A DNA stretch of 64,000 bases from Speluncibacter jeojiensis (GTDB lineage Bacteria; Actinomycetota; Actinomycetes; Mycobacteriales; Mycobacteriaceae): positions 1,116,001-1,180,000 of the forward strand of contig NZ_JAAIVF010000001.1 in assembly GCF_029589495.1 (NCBI RefSeq), written 5' to 3'. A program made the translations under genes and the position numbers. Positions 8,850 through 18,237 of this stretch are shown here, one piece after another. The notes beneath the pieces were generated by a model. That model was not told the origin of the DNA. It worked only from the letters and a program-made list of their open reading frames with translations, and did no database searches. Position 1 is the stretch's first letter; each line of letters opens with the position of its first letter.

Positions 8850-8854
8850 CGTGG

Positions 8855-10750
8855 TCACGGTGTGACGATGGCGAAATCCGGGTCGGGGTTGTCGACGTAA
8901 TCGATCAGCTCGGCCAGCTTGGCGACGTCGCCCTCGACCTTGATGTCGCCCTTCGCGATGAGCTCACTCGGGTCCGCCGCCCCCAGCAGCACCCGGTGCA
9001 GGTCCACGTTGGTCAGCGCGAACGCGGTATCGGGAGCAGGCAGGTCGCCCCCGACGTCGTAGTGCACCAGCAGACCGTTGTGCAGGCGGCTGCGGTGCAC
9101 CACATCGGCGTCGGTGACCTTCCAGTCGATCGTGATGTCGGCGTCCCAGGCCTTCGGACCGTCGACCCGCAACGCGAGCGCGTCGAAGAGTTGCTCGACG
9201 GACAGTGCACCGGCGATATCGGGGGCCGCGGTATTGGTCGGCGTTCCCACCGAACCGTGCCGCAGTTCGTAGGCGCCCATGAGGAAGAAGTTCCGCCAGG
9301 TTCCGTTCTCGGAGCCGAAGCCGAGTTGCTCGAGGGTGTCCGCCTGCAGTGACCTGGCCTCGGCGTTGTCGGGATCGGCGAAGATCACGTAGTTCAGCAC
9401 CTGCGCGACCCAGCGGAAGTCACCCTCGTCGAACGACTTGCGCGCCTTCGTCAGCACCTCGGCAGACCCGCCCATGAACTCGACGTGCCGCTTGGCGGCC
9501 TCTACCGGCGGGTGCTCCCACAGGGTGGCCGGGTTGCCGTCGAACCAGCCCATGTATCGCTGATAGATCGCCTTGACGTTGTGGCTGACCGAACCGTAGT
9601 AGCCGTGCGTGCTCCACGACTGCTCGAGCGCCGGCGGCAGTTGGATCGACTCGGCGATCTCGATGCCGGTGGCCCCCTTGTTGAGTGCGCGCAGGGTCTG
9701 ATCGTGCAGGTAGCCGTAGAGGTCGCGCTGCACCGAGAGGAACTCCGTCAGCCGCTCGGTTCCCCACGTCGGCCAGTGATGCGAGGCGAACAGCACATCC
9801 GACTTCGCTGCGTACCGGTTGATCGACTCCGTGAGGTATTTCGACCACACGTGCGGGTCGCGAACCAGCGCGCCGCGCAGCGTCAGCAGGTTGTGCAACG
9901 TGTGGGTCGCGTTCTCCGCCATGCACAGTGCGCGGCGGTCGGGAAAGTAGAAATTCATCTCCGACGGCGCCTCGGTTCCCGGTGTCATCTGGAACTCGAT
10001 GCGAACCCCGTCGACGGTCTCGACCTGGTCGGTGTGGTCGATGTCGACCGTGGGATTGATCAACGTGGCCATGCCGGTCGACGTCGTGGAGCCCAGGCCG
10101 GCACCGACCGCGCCCACCGGACCGCGCGGCAGCGCCGCACCGTACATGTAGGCCGCGCGCCGGCCCATCGCGGTTCCGGCGTAGACGTTCTCGGCGACCG
10201 CGTGCTCGACGAACCCCGCCGGCGCCAGTACCGGGCACCGGCCCGCGTCGACGTCCTCCTGGGTGGTGACGCCCTTGACGCCACCGAAATGGTCGATGTG
10301 GCTGTGCGTGTATATGACACCCGTCACCGGACGGTCGCCCCGGTGCTTGCGGTACAAACCCAGGCCTGCGGCCGCGGTCTCCGCGGAGATGAGCGGATCG
10401 ATCACGATGACACCGGTGTCGCCCTCTACGAGCGTCATGTTCGAGAGGTCGAGGCCGCGGATCTGGTAAATGCCGTCGGTCACCTCGTACAGGCCCTGGA
10501 TCGCGCACAGCTTCGACTGCCGCCACAGGCTGGGGTGCACGGTCGGCGGGCACTCGCCGTCGAGGAACGCGTAGCCGTCGCTGTCCCACACCACGTCCCC
10601 GCCGGCGCTCTTCACCACGCCCGGTTCCAGCGCACCCACGAACCCCCGTTCGGCGTCGCGGAAGTCCTGGTCGTCTGCGAACGGCATGTCCCTGACCGCC
10701 CGCTCGTTCTGGGTCTTGACGGCTACTGTGGCGTCTACTTGTCCGGTCAC
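8855..10750 (-). CDS. Linear primary-alkylsulfatase (SdsA1/BDS1-like)
   Basis: This 631-residue type III sulfatase of the metallo-beta-lactamase fold cleaves alkyl sulfate esters to alcohol and sulfate. The binuclear zinc motif THSHIDHFGG is at residues 148-156. MAENATHT and FASHHWPTWG follow, as in SdsA1 and yeast BDS1. A central helical dimerisation domain and a C-terminal SCP2-like domain complete it. It starts at GTG 10750 with GGGAGG about 10 bases upstream; ATG 10687 is an alternative. No signal peptide is seen, unlike secreted SdsA1, so it is probably cytoplasmic. It can supply sulfate from surfactant-like esters, in keeping with the neighbouring sulfur genes. Confidence 0.92.
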   Translation of the reverse strand: MTGQVDATVAVKTQNERAVRDMPFADDQDFRDAERGFVGALEPGVVKSAGGDVVWDSDGYAFLDGECPPTVHPSLWRQSKLCAIQGLYEVTDGIYQIRGLDLSNMTLVEGDTGVIVIDPLISAETAAAGLGLYRKHRGDRPVTGVIYTHSHIDHFGGVKGVTTQEDVDAGRCPVLAPAGFVEHAVAENVYAGTAMGRRAAYMYGAALPRGPVGAVGAGLGSTTSTGMATLINPTVDIDHTDQVETVDGVRIEFQMTPGTEAPSEMNFYFPDRRALCMAENATHTLHNLLTLRGALVRDPHVWSKYLTESINRYAAKSDVLFASHHWPTWGTERLTEFLSVQRDLYGYLHDQTLRALNKGATGIEIAESIQLPPALEQSWSTHGYYGSVSHNVKAIYQRYMGWFDGNPATLWEHPPVEAAKRHVEFMGGSAEVLTKARKSFDEGDFRWVAQVLNYVIFADPDNAEARSLQADTLEQLGFGSENGTWRNFFLMGAYELRHGSVGTPTNTAAPDIAGALSVEQLFDALALRVDGPKAWDADITIDWKVTDADVVHRSRLHNGLLVHYDVGGDLPAPDTAFALTNVDLHRVLLGAADPSELIAKGDIKVEGDVAKLAELIDYVDNPDPDFAIVTP

Positions 10751-10860
10751 GAGTCCTGGCCTCCCTCTGGGCCGGCGTTGAACCGGCGACTGCGAATTCC
10801 GTGGGGTGTCGGGTGCTGACTACCCCTTCGCCAGCATCGGCCGGTCCGTTGGTCGGTACC

Positions 10861-10877
10861 TCACCCGATCGGGGTGA
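10861..10877. promoter_or_regulatory. Putative regulon palindrome upstream of the alkylsulfatase
   Basis: TCACCC-GATCG-GGGTGA is a perfect 6+6 inverted repeat. It lies 110 bases upstream of the alkylsulfatase GTG and 10 bases after the regulator's stop codon. The position could also allow a small contribution to the regulator's terminator, but the match to the other sites favours an operator. Confidence 0.55.
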
Positions 10878-10886
10878 TCGCGCGGG

Positions 10887-13521
10887 TCAGAGCAGCCCGA
10901 TTGTGCGCGCCGTGTCGACGGCTTCTCGTCGCGACCGGACGTCCATCTTGCGGTAGATGCTGCGCAGATGGGTCTTGACCGTGTTCACCGAGACGTACAG
11001 CGACTCCGCGATCTCCTCGGTGGTCCGCATCGACGGCAGTTCCGCCAGCAGTTCCAGCTCACGCGTCGTCAGCAGCACCGTGTGCGGGGTGTCCGGTCCC
11101 TCCAGCTTCGCGAGTACCTCCCCCGCGAAGTCGTCCTGGTGTCCGAAGCGCCCCATCCCGGCGGCGAGCACCGCCGCGACAACCGGACCGCCGTCACGGA
11201 ACGGCCTGATCAGCCGATCCTGCACGGCGAGTTCCAGGGCGTGGGCCATTCCCCGATGCGCCGCCGGGTGGTCCCCGGCGGCCTCTGCGAGCGTGGCGGA
11301 GAGCACCACACAATCCACCGGAGCCCGCATGGTGAGAGCCGGGACGGCGCCGCGGAGGAGCAACCGGACCCTGTCGCGCGCGGTGTCGAGGCGGCCACGC
11401 TGCAGATGCAGGATGATCCGGATCAGCTCGGTCTCCATAGTTTCCGCAATGAGGTTCTCCGCGAGCGCCAGACTCTCGCGCGCCCAGGCGATCTCGCCTA
11501 CCCTGAGTGCGATCTGAACCTGAATCAACAGGGCGCACGCGGTGGCGCGGTCCGGCATCCGCGACCAGTCCATCTCGCGCAGCACCCCGTGCAGGGTGAT
11601 CGACGAGCCATAGGGCCGCTCCGCCCGATCGAGCGCGATGACGGCCTTCAGTCCGGCTGTCAACGTGTGCACCGCGGGGTAGGTGCCCGACCCTGCGGCT
11701 TGTTCGGCCGCCGTCACATGAACTGTCGCGGCGTCCGTGTCACACCGCTGATGCGCCACCCACGCCGCCACCTGATGGGCGGTCACAGCAGTCGGATCGC
11801 CCTGCAGCCCATGCGTACCGGCGAATTCGAGCGCCGTGCGACTGTGCTCGTCCATTGCCGCAAGGGTGTCGCCCGCGATCGCGACCATCGCGAGCGCCGA
11901 CAGGCCCGCCATCACGGCGCGGTCACATCCGGCGGACCTCGCGAGCGCGACGGCGCCCTCGAGATCCGCTGTCGCCTGCACACGCTCGCCGCGGACCAAT
12001 CGAGTCCATCCGACGCCCAGCAGTTGGTGTGCGCGAAGCGATTCGTCGCAGTCTGCCGGCGCCTCCGATTCGAGCGACGGGTCCGAGGCATCCGTCGGCT
12101 CGCCGCCCCACAGGCACCGCTGGATCCTGATGCCCTGCTCAGCGAGGCGGGTCGTTGCGGTCCGCCGGCCCAACAGGCTCCGGGCAAGGCTGAGGTCGGC
12201 CGCCACCGGGTCACCACCGTCGATCTCGGCGGCAGCCTGTGCGAGTGCGGCGCCCGGCAGCGAAGACACGGAGGGGGGGCACGGTGGCCAACAGTGCGAG
12301 CAGCGCGGCCGATCCACCGTCCAGCACTGCACGAATACCCTGTGCCGCAAACGCGTCCGACAGCGCGTCGTCGGCGGGACCGGCCTCGACCGCATGCTCC
12401 AAGGCAGCCACCGGCTCGCCTGCCCGCGCGAACCACTCCGCCAAACGACCGTGGATCTCGCATCGCACCCGCTCGGGCTGCCGGTTGAGCTCTGCGAGCA
12501 GATAGCTGCGCAGCAGCGGGTGATAGCTGAACCGAGGGTCGGGGCCCTCGTGCCTGACCACCATGCAATTGCGCTGCGCGAGATCGTCGAGCATCAGCCC
12601 CGCGTCCGGTGTTGCCCCCACCGCTTCCGCATAGTCGACGGTGAAGAAGTCTGCTTGCGCGGTGGCGATCATGAACAGCCGCATGGCGTCCGGCAGTGCG
12701 CCGAGGATCTCGTCGGCCAAGTAGTCGGCGACCGTCCTTGTGTCCCCGGAGAACTCGGCGATACGGGCACTGACATCGTCGCTGCCCACGAGGGCGATCG
12801 CCGCCATCCGCAGTCCGGCGGCCCAGCCGCCGGTGCGCGTCATCAGCGCGGCCAGGTCGGGCCCGTCCAGGGCGAGCAGGTGCTGAGCGAATATCTGCTC
12901 GGCCTCCGCGGGTGTGAACGCCAGATCGTCGGCGGTCAGTGCGACCAGTGCGCCCTCCAATCGCAACCTGCTCAGCCCCATCGCCGGCTCGTAACGGCCG
13001 GCCATCACCAGTCGCAACCGGCCCGCATGGAACCTGGCGAGCAAATCGAGCATCTCGAGGGATTCCGGGCTGCGCAGTTGTTGGACGTCGTCGAGAACGA
13101 GCACGATCGGATCCGGACGACGAGCAACCACCGCCATGACCGCGTCCGCGGCCTCCTGCGCCGTGGCTGCTGCGGGACCGGGGATCGGCTCCATGTCGCC
13201 GTCGATGCACAGCGCGGCACAAAGATCCGTGGCGAAAGTCGCCACGTCGTTGTCCTCCGCCAGCACCGTCAGCCAGGAGACCCGGGTTCCGCTCGCACGA
13301 ACCGCATGCGTCCATTCGGTCAGCGCCGCCGTCTTCCCGGAGCCCGCGGGCGCAGCAACGACGGTCAGCGCGGCGCCGCCGGCGTCGTGTGTGGGCAGTG
13401 CCCGATGCACCCGTGCGCGGGGAATCAGCGCGCATCCGAAGATGGGCGGCTGCAATCGTGCCGGCAGCACTGCCGGAACTTGCGTTTCGACGGTGCTGCT
13501 CGCCTTGTACTCGTGAACCAT
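10887..13521 (-). pseudogene. LAL/MalT-type LuxR regulator, frameshifted in a 7-G run
   Basis: This large ATP-binding LuxR regulator would have about 878 residues if read through. The N-terminal half has Walker A (APAGSGKTAAL) and Walker B (IVLVLDDVQQL) of a STAND NTPase. A helical TPR-like middle follows, then a C-terminal LuxR helix-turn-helix (LTTRELELLAEL to TARTIGLL, about the last 60 residues). The frame changes at a homopolymer of seven Gs at 12273-12279: the N-terminal frame reads on into unrelated sequence and the HTH half lies in another frame. Everything else looks intact, so this may be a sequencing error, a recent mutation or a phase-variable switch. It is the best candidate to bind the MalT-box-like palindromes in this window. 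Confidence 0.85.
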
Positions 13522-13610
13522 CGTCACCCCCGACGGTGGAAGTTTCTCGGTTCACGAAATAGTTGCACGATGCGCATGGGTTCGCGCGGCGAACGGATAT
13601 GTCGACCGCT

Positions 13611-13829
13611 TCAGCTCGAATCCGGCAATCCGGGCAACTGACGCAATTCGATGATTTCCAAGGCCATCGAATCGAAGCGCGCCAACAATCCACGTAGCTG
13701 CGTCTGGTCGGCGATGGTGCCGAACAGCGAGGTGGTGCCGCGCGCGGCGGAGTACTCGGCGGTGAGTTCCGGAAACGCAGCGGCAGCGCGATCGGACATG
13801 CGTGCCCGTACCACGAATTCGTAGTGCAC
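13611..13829 (-). CDS. Small uncharacterised actinobacterial protein
   Basis: This 72-residue protein starts at GTG 13829 (HYEFVVRARMSD), with AAGGGGTG just upstream. It has an alpha/beta pattern with a central FGTIADQTQLRGLLARFDSM segment and a final LRQLPG. Similar short proteins are, to my recollection, common in actinobacteria next to LuxR-type regulators, but I know of no assigned function. It is the gene directly upstream of the LAL regulator on the same strand, 89 bases away. It could be a partner or sensor of the regulator; that is inference from position only. Confidence 0.7.
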   Translation of the reverse strand: MHYEFVVRARMSDRAAAAFPELTAEYSAARGTTSLFGTIADQTQLRGLLARFDSMALEIIELRQLPGLPDSS

Positions 13830-13899
13830 GGTTCACCCCTTCATCCCCGAGCGGCGGCCGATGTTGCCTCCACAGTTCACCGTCCGCCGCCGCGCGACA

Positions 13900-13916
13900 T
13901 CACCCGCGAGAGGTGA
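13900..13916. promoter_or_regulatory. Putative regulon palindrome, GAP1 distal site
   Basis: TCACCC-GCGAG-AGGTGA has 11 of the 12 consensus positions. It lies 99 bases upstream of the GAP1 ATG and is one of two sites in this gap. Confidence 0.5.
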
Positions 13917-13935
13917 GCCCCGACCGGAACGTGGA

Positions 13936-13952
13936 TCACCCTCGGAGAGTGA
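13936..13952. promoter_or_regulatory. Putative regulon palindrome, GAP1 proximal site
   Basis: TCACCC-TCGGA-GAGTGA has 11 of the 12 consensus positions. It lies 63 bases upstream of the GAP1 ATG. The centre-to-centre distance to the distal site is 36 bases. Confidence 0.5.
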
Positions 13953-14015
13953 CGCGACGTCGACTGTGCAGACCTACCGTCGCCTCACACAACCCTGATA
14001 CCGGAGAGGCCAGAC

Positions 14016-14675
14016 ATGGGCAGCGTGATCGGTGATCTTCTTCCCCTGGGCGTGGGCGTCGCGATCTCGCCGATTCCGATCATCGCGGCGATCCTGATGC
14101 TGATGTCCGCGCGCGCCAAGAGCACCAGCATCGGATTCGCCATCGGATGGATTCTCGGCATCGTCGTGGCCGCGGTCATCTTCGTCTTCGTCGGCGGCGG
14201 CACCCAGTCGGACGGGCAGCCGTCAACCGCCACCGCCGCGATCAAGATCTTCCTCGGTGTGGTGCTGCTGATCCTTGCCGCGCGGCAGTGGCGCGGTCGC
14301 GACGCGAGCGGCGAGGCACCGAAATGGATGCAAGCCATCGACGACCTGACCTTGCCGAAGGGCCTCGGGCTGGGGTTCGCGCTGGCCGCGGTCAACCCGA
14401 AGAACCTGCTGATGTGCATCGCCGCGGGCATCGCGATCGGATCGGCCGGGCTGGCTGCCGGCCAGGCGACGGTCGCCGTTGTCGTCTTCGTGGTGATCGC
14501 GGCCTCCACGGTCGTGATCCCGGTGGTCGGCTACCTACTCGCGGCCGACAAGTTGCGCGGACCGCTCGACGAGCTCAAACAGTGGCTGCAGGCCAACAAC
14601 GCCGCGGTGATGAGTGTGCTGCTGCTGGTCATCGGCGTGGTGCTGATCGGCAAGGGCATCGGCGGGCTGAACTGA
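14016..14675 (+). CDS. GAP family membrane protein 1 (Sap-like)
   Basis: This 219-residue protein has six hydrophobic helices arranged like a LysE-type exporter. It belongs to the GAP/SfLAP family (PF11139), whose named members are the glycopeptidolipid-addressing protein Gap and the sulfolipid-1-addressing protein Sap of mycobacteria; both help move lipids to the cell surface. Family features here are the start DLLPLGVGVAISPIPIIAAILML, the AVNPKNLLM segment and the final hydrophobic helix. Two copies of the palindrome lie upstream. A second family member lies at 17408-18064 and a remnant near 26945-27026. The transported molecule is unknown. Confidence 0.85.
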   Translation: MGSVIGDLLPLGVGVAISPIPIIAAILMLMSARAKSTSIGFAIGWILGIVVAAVIFVFVGGGTQSDGQPSTATAAIKIFLGVVLLILAARQWRGRDASGEAPKWMQAIDDLTLPKGLGLGFALAAVNPKNLLMCIAAGIAIGSAGLAAGQATVAVVVFVVIAASTVVIPVVGYLLAADKLRGPLDELKQWLQANNAAVMSVLLLVIGVVLIGKGIGGLN

Positions 14676-14704
14676 CCTGCGTCTCGGCCCGGGGACGCAG
14701 GTCA
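14673..14704. terminator. Bidirectional terminator shared by convergent genes
   Basis: An 11-bp perfect stem (14673-14683 with 14694-14704) has a 10-base loop. Its outer arms are the stop codons themselves: TGA of GAP1 at 14673-14675 and the complementary TGA of the DUF6069 gene at 14702-14704. No U-tract follows on either strand. Confidence 0.65.
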
Positions 14705-15187
14705 TCGACGCGGCTGCCTGGTCGCAGCCTTCCTCCGGGCACTGGTGGCCACCCCGTCGAGCAGGGACGTGATCGCGAATCCGACGATCAGGTAGACGAT
14801 TGCGCTGGCCACCTTCGACGCGGTCGAACCGTACTGCGCGAACGGCAGCACAGCGGCGATGATCGTGGCGAGTGTGCAGATCCAGTTGAAGAACGACATC
14901 GCGGTGGGAGTCGAGACCAGCAGCAGATGCAACAACGCAGTGGCCACCAGTGCGGCCGCAGCCGCATAGCCCGCGAGTGTTGCGGCCTGCGAATAGTTCG
15001 TACCGAGTGGACTGATCACCGGCGTGTCGAGCAGTCCCCTGACCACCAGCAGCCCGAGCACCACGATCAGCGCCGCCACCACCGCGGCCGCGCACCCGCC
15101 GGCCCACAACGTCTTCGCGTCGACAACCGGCGGTTTCGGCGCCGGGGGCAGATGCGACGACGGCTGCGGTCCCGGGTATGGATCCAT
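14702..15187 (-). CDS. DUF6069 family membrane protein
   Basis: This protein of 161 residues has a Pro-rich cytoplasmic N-terminus (PYPGPQPSSHLPPAPKPP) and four membrane helices. The pattern around LWAGGCAAAVVAALIVVLG and the later LLHLLLVSTP is typical of DUF6069 proteins of actinobacteria. ATG 15187 was chosen because AGGAGG sits 5 bases upstream. The gene is divergent from the SulP transporter at 15362 and shares its upstream region, including the palindrome at 15279. The function is unknown. Confidence 0.8.
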   Translation of the reverse strand: MDPYPGPQPSSHLPPAPKPPVVDAKTLWAGGCAAAVVAALIVVLGLLVVRGLLDTPVISPLGTNYSQAATLAGYAAAAALVATALLHLLLVSTPTAMSFFNWICTLATIIAAVLPFAQYGSTASKVASAIVYLIVGFAITSLLDGVATSARRKAATRQPRR

Positions 15188-15278
15188 CACGACCTCCTGA
15201 TGCGTGGTTTCGGGGCGGATTCGACGCTCCTTGCCGCCCATTGGTCTTCGATGAAAGTGCCACTCGGCCCCGACGGCA

Positions 15279-15295
15279 TCACCCCACCCGGGTGA
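15279..15295. promoter_or_regulatory. Putative regulon palindrome, DUF6069/SulP
   Basis: TCACCC-CACCC-GGGTGA is a perfect 6+6 inverted repeat. It lies 92 bases from the DUF6069 ATG and 67 bases from the SulP ATG, so it could serve both divergent genes. Confidence 0.6.
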
Positions 15296-15361
15296 CGCGC
15301 CGGAGCTGTCTCTGCCCCACCCTCGAACTGGCGAACCACCGACGAGCACGGGAGCGGGGCC

Positions 15362-17065
15362 ATGCGGAACAACACCATCGGACGGCTGACACAGGCTGCC
15401 GGACAGTGGTGCCGTGGGCGGCTGCCCGAGCGCAGACACTTCCGGCGAGACCTGGTCGCGGGACTGCCCGGCGCGATCAGCAGCGTGCCCGACGGGATGG
15501 CCTGCGGACTTCTCGCCGGCGTCAATCCGGTGAACGGTCTTTACGCAAGTTTCGCCGGGCGGACATTCGGCAGTCTGCCGACCGGGACGAAGTTGATGGT
15601 GGTCGCCACCACCAGCGCGGCCGCATTGGCGGCAGGGTCCGGGCTTGCGGGCGTGCCCGAGCCCGACCGGGCCCGCGCGCTGGGGCTGCTGACCCTGCTG
15701 GCGGGCGTGATCATGCTGGTCGCGGCGGCGCTCAAACTCGGCCGGTACACGCGTTTCGTCTCGCACTCGGTGATGACCGGGTTCCTCACCGGCGTGTCAC
15801 TGAACATCGTCTTCGGTCAGCTACCCGATCTGGTCGGAGCCAAGGCCAGCGGATCGGTGGCCGCGACGAAGGCCCTCGATCTGGTCACCCACCCCGGCCG
15901 CATCGACCTGAGTTCTCTGTTGACCGGGGTGATCACGCTGGCCGTGTTGATCGGGCTGATGCGGACGCGGTTCGCCTTGATCGGCTCACTCGCCGCGCTG
16001 GTCGCCTCGACCATGGTCGTGATCGGCTTCGGCCTCGACTCGGTGCGCCGGGTGTCGGATGTGGGGACCATCCCGCGGGGCATCCCGTTGCCCGGCATTC
16101 CGGATCTCACACTGCTGACGCCTTCGCTACTCGCTTCGGCGGCCGCCGTCGCGGTCATCGTGTTGGTCCAGGGAGCCGGCGTAGCCGAGGTGGCGCCGAA
16201 TCCCGACGGCTCGCGCTCGATGCCGAACCAGGACTTCGCCGGTCAGGGGGTCGGCAACATCGCCTCCGCGTTGTTCGGCGGGCAACCCGTCGGCGGGTCC
16301 GTCGGGCAGACCGCGGTCAATGTCACGGCCGGCGCGAAGTCGCGTTGGGGCGGGGTCCTCTCCGGACTCTGGATGGTCCTGATCCTCATCGCCTTCTCGG
16401 GACTCGTCGGCAAGGTGCCGATGCCGACACTGGCCGCGATCCTGATCTTCGCGGCGATCGGTTCCATCCGGTTGGGCACGATCACCACGATCCTGCGGAG
16501 CGGGTCGACCTCGGTGATCGCGTTGGTCACCACGCTGGTCGCCACACTCGCGCTCCCGGTCAGTGCGGCCGTCGGCATCGGTGTGGCCCTGTCGCTGCTG
16601 CTGCAACTCAACCAAGAGGCGATGGACCTGCGGCTGGTTCGGCTCATCCCGGAGGCAGAGCACGACTTCCGGGAGGTCCGTGCGCCGAAGCACCTGCGCG
16701 ACGGCGACATCGTCATCCTGGACGTGTACGGCAGCCTGTTCTATGCAGGCTCGCGCACGCTGCAGGTGATGCTGCCCGACCCCGACGGCGCCGAAGCGCC
16801 GGAGGTGATCCTGCGACTACGCGGCCGAACCACGCTGGGCGCCACCTTCTTCGCCGTGCTGCTCGACTACGCCGACCGGCTCGAACGGACCGGCGGACGT
16901 CTCTACCTGACCGGGCTGAGCAAGGACCTCGCCGAGTACTGGAACGAGGAACGCCTGCAGGGGCTCGGGCTGTCGGTTCACACGTTCAACGCCACCGCCT
17001 TGCTCGGCGAATCGACCAGGCAGGCATTGCAGGACGCGCAGACGCACCAGATCGTCCGGGAGTGA
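15362..17065 (+). CDS. SulP family anion transporter with STAS domain (1)
   Basis: This 567-residue SulP/SLC26 transporter has 10-12 hydrophobic helices. The conserved first part reads RDLVAGLPGAISSVPDGMACGLLAGVNP, and GGQPVGGSVGQTAVNVTAGAKS marks the substrate loop. A C-terminal STAS domain covers about residues 440-560. SulP proteins move sulfate, bicarbonate or other anions across the cytoplasmic membrane; the substrate is not certain from sequence. It is divergent from DUF6069 and convergent with LapA. This is the first of three SulP genes in the window, which strengthens a link to sulfate. Confidence 0.9.
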   Translation: MRNNTIGRLTQAAGQWCRGRLPERRHFRRDLVAGLPGAISSVPDGMACGLLAGVNPVNGLYASFAGRTFGSLPTGTKLMVVATTSAAALAAGSGLAGVPEPDRARALGLLTLLAGVIMLVAAALKLGRYTRFVSHSVMTGFLTGVSLNIVFGQLPDLVGAKASGSVAATKALDLVTHPGRIDLSSLLTGVITLAVLIGLMRTRFALIGSLAALVASTMVVIGFGLDSVRRVSDVGTIPRGIPLPGIPDLTLLTPSLLASAAAVAVIVLVQGAGVAEVAPNPDGSRSMPNQDFAGQGVGNIASALFGGQPVGGSVGQTAVNVTAGAKSRWGGVLSGLWMVLILIAFSGLVGKVPMPTLAAILIFAAIGSIRLGTITTILRSGSTSVIALVTTLVATLALPVSAAVGIGVALSLLLQLNQEAMDLRLVRLIPEAEHDFREVRAPKHLRDGDIVILDVYGSLFYAGSRTLQVMLPDPDGAEAPEVILRLRGRTTLGATFFAVLLDYADRLERTGGRLYLTGLSKDLAEYWNEERLQGLGLSVHTFNATALLGESTRQALQDAQTHQIVRE

Positions 17066-17077
17066 CCGCGCCGTCCG

Positions 17078-17326
17078 CTATGCCTTGGGTGCCGCGTGCC
17101 GCCGGCGCATGGTGAACACGCCCGTCAGCCACCCGACCGCGAACACCAGGATCAGCGTCAGCCACTGCGGGGCGCTCACGGTCACACCGAAAAAGTTGAC
17201 CGAGACATGTTCTCGGTTGAGCAGCACGAAGATGACGGCGAGTACCACCAATACCAGCGCGATCCACTGCATGAAAGACACCCGGGACAGGATGCCGCCC
17301 TTCTTTGCCGGTGTGCGGTCACTCAT
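17078..17326 (-). CDS. LapA-domain small membrane protein
   Basis: This 82-residue protein has two membrane helices (about 19-39 and 53-73) and the LapA/DUF1049 pattern: IFVLLNREHVSVNFFGVTVSAP between them and a basic end (MRRRHAAPK). In Gram-negatives this domain is linked to lipopolysaccharide assembly; in actinobacteria the role is unknown. It converges with the SulP gene 12 bases away. Confidence 0.85.
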   Translation of the reverse strand: MSDRTPAKKGGILSRVSFMQWIALVLVVLAVIFVLLNREHVSVNFFGVTVSAPQWLTLILVFAVGWLTGVFTMRRRHAAPKA

Positions 17327-17407
17327 GTCGGTCTCCCCGATCTGTGAGAACTGCCATCATCTACGCCAATCCTAGGGTCATCCGCCGACCGGGCCGGCAT
17401 TTTGACG

Positions 17408-18064
17408 TCACACCAGCGCCACGACGCCGCGGATGACAAAAAGTGCACCGAACCCGAAGAACACGGCCATGCTCAAGCCCCCGTTGTGGGTCAGCATCCA
17501 CCGCTTGGAGGATTCGAGCGCCGCCTTCGCACGGTCACCGAACGCGACGTACGCGCCGATCGGCACCAGGAAGTCCAGCGCGGCGGCGACCAGCAACAAC
17601 ACGGTGGCGCCTATCGATGTGGCGACAGTGGTGTCGGCCGCGGCGATCACGCTCATCCCGGAGACCATGATCGCGAGGTTCGGGTTGAGTACCGACAGCG
17701 CCGCCCCCAGGAGGAACGCGACTCGGGGCGTGGCCTTCTCGAGCAGGTCCATCCACTTCGGGTCCCGCTGCGCAGCGGACCTGTGACGAACCAGTGTGCC
17801 CACTCCGCACCCCACGAAGATCAGCCCGACCACCAAGCCCGCCCAGTGCGCGATGGTCCCCGACTGCTGCGTCTGGTGGGTCGCACCGCCGAGCAGGGCA
17901 GCGACGCCGATGGCGATGTACGCCAACATGAACGCGGACGCGAAGGCCAGGGCGTTCTTCAACGCCTGCTTCGTCTGCAACAGCAGGATGCAACCGGCGA
18001 TCGCCGCCGGGGTGATGGCCATGCCGAGCAGTTCCGGGATCAAGTCGAGCAGCAATGAACCCAT
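17408..18064 (-). CDS. GAP family membrane protein 2 (Sap-like)
   Basis: This second GAP/SfLAP family member has 218 residues, six hydrophobic helices, the start DLIPELLGMAITPAAIAGCILLL, and SVLNPNLAIM at the position of the NPKN segment in copy 1. ATG 18064 is preferred because GGAGG lies 7 bases upstream; a start at 18091 would be longer by nine residues. The promoter region carries the palindrome at 18137. A lipid or small-molecule export role is inferred from the family only. Confidence 0.83.
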   Translation of the reverse strand: MGSLLLDLIPELLGMAITPAAIAGCILLLQTKQALKNALAFASAFMLAYIAIGVAALLGGATHQTQQSGTIAHWAGLVVGLIFVGCGVGTLVRHRSAAQRDPKWMDLLEKATPRVAFLLGAALSVLNPNLAIMVSGMSVIAAADTTVATSIGATVLLLVAAALDFLVPIGAYVAFGDRAKAALESSKRWMLTHNGGLSMAVFFGFGALFVIRGVVALV

Positions 18065-18136
18065 GATCGTCCTCCAGTCCACAGCGAGCACGCGACGGTG
18101 CGTCGTCGAGCGTGACAGAGAACCGCCCCCACTGGG

Positions 18137-18153
18137 TCATCCACACAGGGTGA
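18137..18153. promoter_or_regulatory. Putative regulon palindrome upstream of GAP2
   Basis: TCATCC-ACACA-GGGTGA is a match with one T/C difference between arms. It lies 72 bases upstream of the GAP2 ATG. A half-site, TCACCC at 18186, follows but lacks a partner. Confidence 0.55.
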
Positions 18154-18237
18154 TGCAGCCACCCGAGCTTCTGCGGCGAGTATCACCCGGTAGGTCTTTC
18201 TCAGACATGACACGGAAGGCGCCAAAGCGACTCGGCA

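Noticed and set aside
13837-13856. Two close GGRTGA half-sites on the minus strand ahead of the 72-residue protein
   Set aside because: They are direct rather than inverted and overlap the ribosome site, so their resemblance may come from the G-rich Shine-Dalgarno sequence.
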